Positions 20,048 through 31,356 of a stretch of 64,000 nt of DNA are shown here, piece after piece. This DNA comes from Trileptium ribeirensis (taxonomy: Eukaryota > Nematoda > Enoplea > Enoplida > Thoracostomopsidae): NCBI GenBank assembly GCA_030248225.1, contig JASANE010028643.1, positions 1 to 64,000 on the forward strand, read 5' to 3'. The notes beneath the pieces are model-generated. The model was given only the letters and a program-made list of their open reading frames with translations. It was not told the DNA's origin and ran no database searches. Within the stretch, counting starts at the first letter, position 1. Every line of letters begins with the position of its first letter. A program made the translations under genes and the position numbers.

Positions 20048-20852
20048 TCAAACTGTCATTGACAATTTGAATATTACCTCGCCATTAATGGCGTCTGGCC
20101 CGTACCCCGATTGTTCCACAGTCGCAGATTCAGCCACGACTGGATTCACCATTTTGCACAGATATATTTTATTTCGCCTGATTTTGGCGTTCCTATCGGC
20201 TGCAATCTGCCTTTTTAGCTCGAGCATAAGCGCATTATTTTCCTTCTGTTGGAGGCAAGTCAAGTCTGGCTTCATATAACAACGTCGGAATGCCGACGAT
20301 TTAATATACCTACTCTGCTAATAAGGCATTACGCGAAGTGACACTACGCAGCGTGACCTTGACTGGCAACATTTTACCAGTCGAGGATTTATAAAACACT
20401 TTACAGAGACTATATCAACGCCAACAGCAGTGAAAGGCTCGCAGCTGGCGTCCGTGATTGACCCGCTGCCGTATTATTTTTTCATTCATAGCAAAAATTA
20501 TCGTATTGCGTTGCCGATGCTCTACATCATTTGTTTCTGAAATGGCTTTCCGAATAATACTTTTCCCGACTACTAAGATGTTGTCGGCTCGTTTATTTTC
20601 AAGTACATATACTCGGGTTTCCAGTTCATTTACCCAGACTTTTAATTGAGAAACACTCGCAAAACGATTTCCCACAACAGTTTTACATGAAAAACAAACC
20701 CAAAGTAGAGACCCGTTTATCCGCTGAACGTCTTTTCTTGCAGCCTGGGACAAATCGGTACAGTTCAGATGAAAGACAGGGTTGCAGCAACTGCATTCTG
20801 CGGTGGAATCGCGGAAATCCACGTTGATAGGTCTGGGACAAGACGCATCAGT
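20048..20852 (-). pseudogene. CR1-like LINE ORF1 with PHD-type zinc finger and coiled coil (decayed)
   Basis: Minus-strand pieces. The first (20,415-20,852) has a Cys/His series C..C...FHLNCTDL...LLWVCFSC matching a PHD-like finger, then a heptad-like helix (SVSQLKVWVNELETRVYVLE). The second (20,048-20,275) is a charged segment (NNALMLELKRQIAADRNAK). PHD fingers plus coiled coils are known in ORF1 of CR1-clade LINEs, and the piece lies upstream of endonuclease and RT in the right order. The frame is continuous across the insertion at 20,864-21,955 if that insertion is ignored. Confidence 0.65.
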
Positions 20853-20863
20853 ACATAGAAGGA

Positions 20864-21955
20864 ATTCCGGTTCCGGCGAAAATCGTATTCCGGTTGCGGT
20901 TCCGGCAAAGGGCTAAAACCATACCGGAATTCCGGTTTAAAAATTTTGTTTGAAATTTTCCACTTGTTTGCTTCATCTGTGATCCAAACATATTATACCA
21001 TGATCGAGCACCAATACAACTAAGCAAAGGAAAAGATTAACTAAGCAATTTGCCATGTGGAACGTAAGTAGCGCACATAATTCCAGTACGAATTTTTCAT
21101 AATAACCTGCAGGAGTTTGTTAACAAATCAAAAACAGATCGATGCTTGTAGCAGCTATTTTTCACATTCAGAAGTCTTTTGAATTAAACCGATCCAACTC
21201 GGTAACAGAGTGGCTTACGTAGAAGGTCTTAGCGTACGTATGCTTGGCTAACATGAATTGCGCCAAGCACCAGCCAGTCCGGTTGTAAACTTTATAAATC
21301 GGTTTAAATTGAAGTAAAGTATCGTTATCTGCAACGCAGCCAAAAACTGCTTTTTTTGGCAATGAACTTTATTTATTGAAACTGTGCGAGCAGCATCACG
21401 GTTTGTCACATTTATATATAGCATTCTGATTAAAAGTTATCATCATAATCATCTAACTGACGGGCACTGTTTTCCAACGCTAGCCTAAACAGTGTCTCTG
21501 ACCAATGATCAGACAATTACCTTCTATTATTTTCTCTTAGAACCGTATAAACCAATAATTTCAAGTTTTCTAGAGAACAACATGTAACAAACGTATGTGT
21601 AGTAAAGGGAGGCGACTGGAACCATAGCAAAAGTGTTTATTCTACGCTCCATGCGTTCTAAGCACATTCAATTAGACTCAGTATACGCAAGAGTTTATAG
21701 TGGAAGGCATTTTTGCTCTGATTGATCGATAAATAAACATTATTACATTCCTCAGTCTCTTTAAAGTTTCAGAAAGGCAATAATGCCATAGCAATATGTA
21801 AAATTTATTTTTAATGCATTTTAAATCCACCTTACTTTCATTTTTTCTTTATCTGTTTTAGTGTATATAAAGTTCCAAGACTAGGTTCCGGATCCGGTTT
21901 AAATAGACAGTTCCGGTTGCTGGTTCCGGTAAATTTCGGTTCCTGTTATTTCCTG
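20864..21955. mobile_element. 1.09-kb non-autonomous insertion flanked by 9-bp duplication
   Basis: The 9-mer ATAGAAGGA occurs at 20,855-20,863 and again at 21,956-21,964, exactly flanking a segment whose two ends are rich in TTCCGGTTCCGG-type subterminal motifs (20,864-20,940 and 21,885-21,950). The LINE ORF1 frame on the minus strand runs on from one flank to the other when the segment is skipped, which supports insertion. No clean terminal inverted repeat was seen and no transposase is encoded. Part of the right end recurs at 26,340-26,465. Probably an hAT-like or related DNA element. Confidence 0.6.
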
Positions 21956-22400
21956 ATAGAAGGACATTCGCGTCGATCGGATTCGATCAGCTGGAACTGC
22001 CAGGAGCTCCATTTTGAGCGGTGATATCCGTATTTGTTACAATACCTCCGGATGACATTTTATACTGGTATATATACGTGTAGTACCAATCAAGTATATA
22101 TAAATATAATACTTTATCCCCAATGCATGGTATTAGCAAGCTGAAATGAGAATAATGCCCCAGATATGTTCGGTTCCCCCATTTTCGAACTGTGGACCGA
22201 TACCCCGGATATGCCACCCGGTATAATTTTGATAGTTTGGATATACCAGTATACCGCCGTAAAACCAGTCGTCGAATCCATGAAATCCTATAATGAGGCT
22301 CTGATAGGAGTGAAGAAACGTCACCACCGTATTTTGCGTGGTACAAAACCTAAGCCTATGTAGAGTTGCTGAAAACAACGAATAATGAAAATAAGTAAAG

Positions 22401-22452
22401 CTGGGCCGATATTGAAAAATACCGGTATTTGAATACCGATACTGATATTCAC
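22401..22452. repeat. ACCGGTAT-type palindromic repeat cluster
   Basis: Contains the perfect 14-bp palindrome AAATACCGGTATTT at 22,417-22,430 followed by ATACCGATACTGATATT. Related short motifs (TATACTGGTATA near 22,060; CCCGGTATAAT near 22,220) lie upstream, so 22,040-22,452 may be a small DNA element with subterminal repeats. Ends and duplication were not resolved. Confidence 0.4.
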
Positions 22453-22929
22453 AAACTGAAATATGTGTGTATATACACACGCTATTCATGCACTAATTCT
22501 TCTTCTAGATATAATAATAAAAACTGGATTGTCTTACACACTTCTAATTAATTAACGTATATACCAACATCTGGTACAGTGAACATATGGATACACATAC
22601 GGAACATTTTGACAACTGCCATATCTGCAAACATACCCATCTGTCCATCTCACTAGAAAACTGACAAACCCATTTGGTACGAGTCTGGCATTAAATGCGC
22701 TCTAACCAAACAACGTACATGTTTCATGGCATACCGGCGCATCGACAGACATGCCCATTATCTTCTGTATCCCGCCTACAAATGACGTTGTTCCTGACGA
22801 ATCTATCAGCGCGAAACGATCATTTGAACACAAGGTCGCATACAATATCAAAGACGATAAAAATCTTTCAGGCATTACGCCAAACTCATCCACAACACTA
22901 AACCGTCAATAGGTCCACTTCGTCGCGCT
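22453..22929. other. Unassigned spacer
   Basis: No recognisable feature; two short overlapping frames on opposite strands appear to be chance. Confidence 0.3.
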
Positions 22930-24535
22930 AATAGCACATATGCTATGTCAGATTTCAACATGGCGAATGAATTGGACGAATTCTTTTCAATTATAGTTCT
23001 TCCTCATGGGTAACCGTCGCGCCTGTATACGCCAAACAGACAACAGCTAGTATATCAACGGTATCGTTGAACGCGGTCAATATAAGCAAACCATTGAAAT
23101 CTGTAAAACTAAACGTATGTCCTGGCATTGATCAAATCCCTAATCTAGTCCTTGTTAAATGCGGTGACACCTTGATCCCATCTCTTACAACTCTTCAACC
23201 AGTCTATGACCGACTCAATTATTCCACAGGATTTGCGCTGCGATAACGTACCCGCCATCTTCAAAAAGGGTGATCGTTTGTTGCCAGAAAATTATCGCCC
23301 TACGAGCCGAAACGCCTTTATTGGAAAGCTCATGATGACAGTTTATAATTCCTGAAGCTATAATGACATTTGACACCACCAACGACATCCTCAAGGCGTA
23401 TCAATTCGGCTCTCGCCATGGTCGTTCTTGTGATTACAACTGCTGGAATATCTCGATTGGATTATCTCCGTTATCAACCAGGGGGACTTTGTCGACGTCA
23501 TTTATCTTGACGTCAAAAAGGTTACAGCCGAGTTTTTCATAGGTACCCACCTGATTGCGAAACTAAAGAGCTTTTGGGATTGAAGGAATTTTCCTATTGT
23601 GGATAGCCTTCTTCCTTTGTGACCGACGTCAGCGAGTTGTCATCAGAAATTTTTTCTCCATGGAAATACGTATATAGTGGGTTCCGCCAAGAATCTATTC
23701 CTACCCCTCTTCGTTTTCCTTATTTCTTATCATTGTCAAGAATGCTGACAAGTTCATCAACAGCATGATCTTCATGTTCTCAAACTATACAAAAATACTT
23801 TGTCGATTAAATGCCGGACACCCTCAATTCGATATTGACTACCTTTCATCTGATATCGAAAATGCAGCCGAGTGGGCTGCTGACGGTCTCAATGACTGCT
23901 GACTGGTGTTCAATGGATCTAAATGTGTCGTCTGCCTGCACGTTTGACGCAAAAATCCAATCCATACCACCGCTATTGCCGGTGTCGACATTCCCTATGT
24001 CCCAAGCGAAAACGGGTATATGGATAAGCAGCTCATATAATTGCTCGGACCACTGCGCCGAAGTTGTTAAATCAGCACAGAGAACTCTCAGCCTTCTTTC
24101 GGTGTTCTTCCCAATTTTTGAACAAATCCACCTTTATGTCTCTACAGTGCGATCACGTCTTGAATGCGCAAGCTGCGTGTGGTGTCCACACAACGCCAGA
24201 CATTTAAAACTTCCAGAAGGTGTACAAAGGCGCCCAACAAAACTTGTGCCGGATATCCGTCATCTACCATATAAAGTACGACTGAAATACCTTAAAGTTC
24301 AGACATTACAACCGCGACGATGACGAGCTGACATGATTATCATAAGATGGCCAAAAATCTCACCGACTTCTTACTTTACCGATTCTTCAAAGTATCACTG
24401 ATGAACAAACTCGGTGTCAAAATCCCTTTAAATTATTTCTCAAGTCCACATCTCGAGTGCTTTCGGTACGCGTCCTCTTGGTACATGTCTTTTTGGAATA
24501 GCCTACCATGCGAAGTAATCAGGCGGTGCCAGTAG
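22930..24535 (+). pseudogene. LINE ORF2 reverse transcriptase (decayed, second copy)
   Basis: In broken plus-strand frames: NELDEFFS near 22,965; PGIDQIPNLVLVKCGDTLIP near 23,120; the fingers region near 23,240-23,340; and a long C-terminal frame 23,811-24,323 with VKSAQRTLSLL, YVSTVRSRLECASCVWCPH and LPEGVQRRPTKLVPDIRHLP followed by LQTLQPRR. WNSLPCEV near 24,500 marks the end. Many stops and frameshifts; the FADD box is not intact. This family differs from the minus-strand LINE nearby, so it is an independent insertion. Confidence 0.85.
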
Positions 24536-24887
24536 CAAAGCTTAAGCAGCGGCCCCTTTGGGTTACTACCGCCCTTTTGACTGTATATCTGGCTGCTCCC
24601 TGTTTGTTTTCCAGATGTTATCTAAAAAAACATCTAATCAATGTATCATGCTATCAATGCTACAAATCCACAATCGGCTTTTGCTCTTTCTCATGACACC
24701 CATCATCTTTAAGTACTGAAATGCATATGCGCGGAAGGGCATATCTGGTGAGTTAAATATACAAAGATGATAATATCGCCACAACCACTACAGCTATATA
24801 GGTGTATTTGGTGTAATTTTGTATAGCAATGTATCGTATGAATAGCTAAAAATGGTGTGCTGCTATTGTCATTATTTATCAGAACGT
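24536..24887. other. LINE 3' flank, no gene
   Basis: Probable 3' UTR and flank of the LINE; nothing further could be supported. Confidence 0.3.
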
Positions 24888-25735
24888 AGTGGAGAATGTT
24901 TTGTTGCAGGGGTGAAATCTTTTAAATTCCGTGTGTGTGTGTATGTGTGATCGGCCATAACTCCAGAACGCCTTAACCGATTTTCATGATCTTGGGCTCA
25001 TTCGAACCGGCATGATCGATTTACCGTGTACATCCCCGAGCGTTTTTTGATTTGGGGTCTGGTTCCGGGGTCAAGGGTCAAATTGTGGGTTTTTTGCCCC
25101 ATTTTACCCCATTTTAGTACCCTTCACGAAAACTATCTTTATCTTAACTATCGAATGTTTTTCTCTGGATGGTTTTGTTTCATAGTAAAATGATAAATGC
25201 CGATGCCTCTTTTTTGTTTTCCGATTAAGGCTCTGGTTCTGGATTTATGGGGTTTGAGGAACTGGGGTATGGAGCCCCAACGGTTCCTCGACCCAAAATT
25301 TGATAATTTGTTCTGACGTTTTGGGCGGCTGTTAAATTTTACCTGGGGTTTTCGGGCATGGGAAACTCATTGCCGGTGCCGGTTTTGCTCTTCGACCTAT
25401 GGTTCCATGGGTACAGGAGTATGATTCGGGGTCAGAGGTCAAAATGAGGGTTTTTAGTACCCTTCACGGAAGCAAGGTTATTTTTATCAAACTATCTAAT
25501 TTCCTTCTCTGGATGGTTTTATTTCGCAGTAAAATGATAAATATCCATGCTCCTTTTTTGTTTTTGATTAAGGCTCCGGCTCATGGGGTCTGAGTTATGG
25601 TACCCCCGTGGTTCCTCGAAGCAAAATTCGAAAATTTGTTCTGACGTCCTGGACGGCTGAAAAGTTTAACTTTGTGGTTTTAGGGCATGGGAAACTTATT
25701 GCCGGCGTTGGTTTTGTTCTAACTTGTGCGGTAGT
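24888..25735. repeat. Dispersed repeat family R1, with internal tandem duplication
   Basis: The segment 24,888-25,235 recurs at 46,005-46,310 (GCAGGGGTGA, CCGATTTTCATGATCTT, GTACCCTTCACG, GATAAATGCCGATGCCTCTT). Within this copy a block of about 340 bp is repeated: GTACCCTTCACG at about 25,118 and 25,456; TTGTTCTGACGT followed by a GGCGGCTG-like stretch at about 25,309 and 25,637. A further copy of the second half lies at 30,435-30,730. No coding frame is shared by the copies, so it is a non-autonomous repeat of unknown class. Confidence 0.7.
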
Positions 25736-26339
25736 GTGTGACATCCACATATATATAGTATATCGGCGTATGCTGTCGAGAGCTGATTGGATGTGCATAC
25801 AAAAGACGTAAAGGTACCTACTCTTCACTACTTTCTGCAATCTCGATAGAGTTATTAGTGCTGCAGGGTTGGGTCAAAACGGGTTATTATTTGGGTCCAT
25901 GGTACTCAAAATATTCGAAAATTGTAATTCCACTGCAACTGAACAAGCTATACGGGCGTTTTGGTACCATTTTGTAGACTCATCGTCTGTGTAGTCGTAT
26001 ATAAATGGTGTGCTGCTGCTATTAGTTAAGCTACAGGGTTGGGTCGAAACTGTTTTTCAATGGACCCATGCGGCCTAAAATCACAAAAGTGATAAATTAT
26101 AGCCTATAGCTTGGACTACTTAAGTGATCTTGGTCTCATTTGGTAGAGCCATTCATCCTCCAAATATTTGCAAATTGGGAGCAAAATAATTTGGTATATC
26201 TGTTTATTTCTCAACTACTCAAGCTACATTGCTGTTACTTCCTAACTTATATATACCTGGGTACATCTCTCTAAATTATATAGTCAACACTCAGCATGCA
26301 TCACCTTGGCGATAAGACAAGTAGCTAGTTCGTAACACA
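25736..26339. other. Unassigned sequence
   Basis: AT-rich DNA with two TACAGGGTTGGGTC-like stretches (near 25,862 and 26,032) that form a weak direct repeat of about 170 bp. No gene seen. Confidence 0.3.
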
Positions 26340-26465
26340 TTTTAAATCCACAGTATCTTTATTTTTACTGTTTTACTAATATTCTAAGACCATGTTCCTA
26401 ATCCGGTTCCGTTTTGAAGTTACAATTCCAGTGTGGTTTCCGGTTATTCACTGAATCGTAAGGTA
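26340..26465. repeat. Second copy of the right end of the 20,864-21,955 element
   Basis: Matches 21,818-21,955 along its length: ATTTTAAATCCAC, the CTTTATTTTTACTGTTTTA-like run, TAAGACCATGTTCCTAATCCGG and the closing TTTCCGGTTATT. This shows the insertion in LINE ORF1 belongs to a repeat family. The rest of this copy is missing or too diverged to see. Confidence 0.55.
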
Positions 26466-27999
26466 ATATAATTCAGCAGCACTAATAATACCATCGTAGA
26501 GATGGATTAATTTTAATTGTTAATTTTGTTATTAGTCTTCTTGAATGCAGTATTTCAGAACTCATTATATTTTCATCGTAGACGGTAGACTGTTTTATAT
26601 ATCATTTAAATAATAGATTTAAAGCATTGAAAATCAGATATCGTTATCAATACAAAGATTTTGTAATGTTCCATGTGATGGCAGCCACAGAAACGGGTAA
26701 CGCTTGACAAATGGAAGCTGGTAAGAAACCATTCAGTATTATTTCTTCCCAAATATTTTTAATTTTTTGACTGTAGCACGATTAACAGAAGATTTTCAGG
26801 ATTAAACAAAAATTTTGGAACAAATAGTTTTTTCTTGTTTGCTTCGTTATCTTCGTTTTGACTCATTTTGTGCTCAAAAAGACAATGTCTGTCATTAACT
26901 GTCTTTCTAGTTTTGGTTACTTGTGTTATATTTGCGTTTTTCATGTTGATATTGTACGCTTATATGGAAAATTTGCTCTTTCTTATGATAAACTATGTCA
27001 GTCGGATAGAAGCTTTCAGATTAATCTCGCTTAGTTACCCGAACATGCGCGAAATATAGCGCAGGGTGCTGCAGGAAATTTGAAGGAGATAACGTGATCT
27101 TGGAAGCAGGTACACATAGTTAATGTTCCCAATATAAGGCGTCGCCAGACTTATACCTGGTGGGAACAGCCTGCGGGTCCACTAGAACACGGGGAGTGGG
27201 GTGCGATTCCTATTACTTCATCTGGGAGACCATTAAGTACGGTAATTGTAATAAAATGTTAAATGTGTAATTTAACTGCTAACTATAATTGTGGAAAACA
27301 TATATATAAAGGTAAAATTAAGCTATTTCTGGTCCGCAGGGAAAATTTGGGTGGTTTTTAGCCAAAATGGGGAAAATTCGCATATTTTTGCTCTAATAGA
27401 GAAATATTCGCTAATTTTAGCCGCTCGGAAAACGTACCAGGAGTACATAAACTTGGGAAATCAAAATTACCCTGGGGGAATCTAGGTGGAGCCTTCATGC
27501 CACCTCTTTGTAGTAGCCAGAACAGAAGCCTTAAAGTATACTTCAATAGTTGATTCCAATGTCATATAACGAAAGTGACAGAAAACGTGTATTTGAAAAA
27601 ATAATGGATGCAATGCAGCAAAAATTCAAATAAATTTTAGAATCATAGTTTTCATTACACGTTGTTCGTAATAGTAGGTTGCTACGCATGTATATATGTA
27701 CCATTCCATAATCCAAAGACATTGTGCTCAAATTTTTTTATAAGTGCGATATAATTTTTTAAGATTCAATGTTAGCAAAATCTAAACATTTGTTTTCGCC
27801 GTTGCGTGCTACTTTAAAACTACAGGTGTTGCTATATTAGGTATGCAGGTGGCATTATAATATTAGGTACTTTTCAAATTAAGCGATTATGTAGGCTCCG
27901 TTAAAAGAGCAAATAATAAATTACTAAACTGTAGATGTTTTACTAAGCCATTGTTGTGCGAGACTAGACTATTTAAAAACGTTTAGTGGTGGGTAGGAA
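26466..27999. other. Unassigned AT-rich sequence
   Basis: No supportable gene, RNA or element. Short frames on both strands have no motifs. Confidence 0.3.
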
Positions 28000-28090
28000 T
28001 ATGGTTTATAATATTCGGATATCCAAATATTATTGTGGGTGGGATATATCGGATCATCCGGATATCAGGATATGGACAACCATATCCTAA
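28000..28090. repeat. GGATATCC-type short repeat cluster
   Basis: Repeated CGGATATC, GGATATATCGGATC and CCGGATATCAGGATAT motifs follow a GGTGGGTAGGAATATGG start. This looks like the subterminal part of a DNA element similar in style to those at 20,864 and 40,539. No partner end was located. Confidence 0.35.
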
Positions 28091-30434
28091 AGTTTCAAAC
28101 TTTTATTTAAACTCCAATAACTGTATACCATACTTTGTCATTCACTATTAGAGCTATATTTATGATGTATTAAAGATTTGATGCATAAACAAACATTGGA
28201 TACTGAGGATACAATCTGAAAATGTTGACAGATCTATCCAAGCCTGGCCACCTTTCATATCGTGTTAGGGATAACCGCGGCTACCTCAGAAAACGCGTCC
28301 AACTTTTGTGAAAAAGTAATCCTACAGTTGGTATACCGATACATCTATTGGTGCCTCCATACTTAAGAACTCACAATTTATTTTAACAATAAACTGACAT
28401 CTAGATTTGATATTCATAACGTTAGGGTGGGTTTTTCCTACCCAATACGCACCAGCTACAATGTGATGGTCATCCATAAGGCTGAAGAACAGCCGAAAAT
28501 CTCACAATCCATACAACAGTTTTGAAAAGGAGTATTTTGTGTTTCCAACTGACCAGTAGCATGAGGCCATCAAACGAAGTGTCTTCGTCTCCTTGGTCTA
28601 AGGCAAATATAGCATACACTAAAATTCACCGCCTAAAGCAAAAATTATCGATACGTACAAATAACGATAAAATACTCCCCAGACGGTTACATGGAAACAT
28701 ATTTGTATACAGCATCATTTCGGCACTCTAGAATCAATGTTTTGACGCTCTCTCGCAGTAAAATCTTGCATCTGGTCATGAAATGTATATAATAAATGTT
28801 AGGATACCTAGTTTATCCCGTCGCCACGGATATCTTTATGTCTATGCCCATCACTATTTGCTATATGTCAATTTAACTCGTCCAGTGGATCTGCTTAGTA
28901 CCAAGCTTGACCGGAATTTTGAATTATTTCTTGTTTTTGAGGTCCGCGAAACGAGATAACTAAATCACATATCGGCCCAGTAACAGTGTACAGCTCCAGC
29001 TAAACCTAAATGGAAACATATACACAACATATACGACCGCTTGTCGACCTATATATAAACAAAATAGTTTCTCGGAATGCGAAATCCTGTTTTGTAATGC
29101 TCGTTGTAGTTTGCAATAAGTAAAATTGCAAAATTCTAATTTTAGAATTTCCGACCATGTGCTGTATTGCAGTAAACGATTTAGAAATATCGCTATTTTT
29201 GGGTTTAACTAATCAAGTTGCGTAGGTTGTTTAATATCCAGCATGACCGTGAAAACATCACTTTTCGGGTGCCAAATGACCAGAGAACTGGACACCCAAA
29301 CTCCAGAGCCTCCCGTCGACCGGCTCCAGGTAGAAAATTTATTTATACGGCTTATTAGCCTGGCTGTTCAAAAAATTTGTCAAAATTCGTTCAATGGTTG
29401 CAGAGTAATTTTTTTCTGTGCTCTTCATTCGCTGATAATTTTGCCAGGTCGCATGAACCGGGGTCCGCTTGGTTCGGAACCAAGGGGAGCCCAAGCTTGT
29501 CAGTGGCATTTTGCAAAGAGAAAAATAGTTAAAATCACATCAGAAACGCTGTCAAAACGCTTTTTATGTAGACAAAAGCGATTTTTAAATAAATATTGAA
29601 GAATTTCGCAATTTTATGACAGATTTTGATCACAATTAATGGTAGTGGTGATTTTGCCGATCGGAAACAAAAAATTTGCAAAGTGCGATGAACCGTAGTG
29701 GTCTAAAATTTTGCCCGTTGGCACGATCCGCGGACAACCCATTTTGCCAGAGGGCACTTGAAAATATCAGGGGCCCCCACCCCCAATTTGTACATCCAAG
29801 TTTTTAAGAAACATATACTACACCGACAATAAACCTGCCGTTTCACTAACTAAGAGAGTTAAAAAGTTTGTTAAAATCCATTATGTTGTTTTTCTTGGAA
29901 ACCAAACTACTCAAATATTTGTCTATCAGGTTTATCCAAACTTTCTTCATGAAATATTTCTTGACTATATTGCAGTGAGTTACTGAGAATCAATATTAAG
30001 CGCAAATATAGTGCCGAAAATAACAGATTATTACAAACTAATTCTCACTTTTATTACCCTGCCTCCAAAAAGATTCATCGATGTTCTACAACCTTTATCT
30101 CGGCAGAATTGGCAACAAATATAGTCACCGTCATGCCAAGATTATGAGGAATATAAAAATATACAAAATGGGACAGGCTAACAAACTGACAGACACATAG
30201 AGATACGGCTATTATGAGGTGTGTAGGATTGTGCTTTTGTGTTTAGGAAAAGTGACTGTAGTTGTGTTATATTAAGTTTTCATAGTTTGCCCTATTTAAC
30301 TATTTAACTGCATGCTAAAACATTACATGATTTTGTGTTCAATTATTTTCAGATCCGGGTGTTTCAGTGATGTGCGCAAAGGAATACGACTCTGCTAAGC
30401 GAAAAAACGGGTATATATAGTTTTATTTATTTAG
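28091..30434. other. Unassigned sequence
   Basis: No gene or element recognised. One 118-codon frame at 29,243-29,599 has no motif and is probably chance. Confidence 0.3.
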
Positions 30435-30730
30435 TGGATTTGCGATATAAAGGAAAAATTTTTCGATGCCGATGCCTTTTTGTTTTTCGATTAAGGCTCC
30501 GCTTAATGAGTTATGGGGTTTGAGGCATGGCACTATCCTGGTTCGTCGACCCAATATTTGAAATTTTGTTCTGAAGTCCTGGGCGGCTGAAAAGTTTAAC
30601 TTGGGGTTTTCGGGCATGGTAATGTCGTTACCTGTGTTTGCTTTTACTCTGCGACCCATGGTTTTAATGGTATGGGGGTATGGCGCCCCCTGGTTTTTTT
30701 TGTCAGAGGTGCACCATACCTCATTATAAC
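30435..30730. repeat. R1 repeat, partial copy
   Basis: Matches the second half of the R1 repeat at 25,200-25,400 and 25,530-25,730: CGATGCCGATGCC, TTCGATTAAGGCTCCG, TTTTGTTCTGAAGTCCTGGG and CGGGCATGG. Lies about 0.6 kb upstream of the ABCA gene. Confidence 0.6.
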
Positions 30731-31325
30731 CGTCGGACATGCTATTACTACATCTCACAGCGACATTAAATTTCCTTCCAAAAGACTGGTGGTATGGGCC
30801 AAAAAGTGCCGATGTAGCCCCCCTCCCCCGACTAAAATAACATCGTTTAGTGAAATGACCCATTTGAACTTTTGGGGTTTATTTGCTGCTGCGGTATTAA
30901 GCCCACAGTAAAATCTGCCAGAATGTTGACTATCAAAAATTCATTTATGTTATTCGTATTATAGCGTGTGCTAAAAATAATATATATCTTTGAAGTTTTT
31001 TAATAGAACTGTTATGAGTTGTAATATCTATTGCGTAAATTGTAATGTTTTCGTTTTTCGACCATACTCAGCTGGCTATACGCGAAATCAATCCGTTCTG
31101 AGTAGTGCTGTATCGCTGTTTGGGTATGTTGTATGGTGCTACCGTCTTATTTTCGCATTTTAGCAAACCATTTATTTTGTGGATTTTTTATGTTCTAGGT
31201 ATATATGTTTCTCTATATTGCTACTGCTCGGTCACAGTGACACCCGATACTAAAAGAATTATTTTTGCTAGCTAACAGTATGCATCTAGTGAATATGTTA
31301 TAACTGGTTTTACGCTTATACAACG

Positions 31326-31343
31326 CGCTTTGTATTGTTTTAG
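31326..31343 (+). promoter_or_regulatory. Probable splice acceptor in the 5' UTR of the ABCA gene
   Basis: GCTTTGTATTGTTTTAG followed by GTGCGCG is a good pyrimidine-tract plus AG acceptor, 13 bases before the ATG. The open frame extends through it upstream only as TTG TAT TGT TTT with no ATG. A non-coding or very short coding first exon is therefore likely; it was not located, and the region 30,731-31,325 shows no clear promoter. Confidence 0.5.
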
Positions 31344-31356
31344 GTGCGCGATTGAA

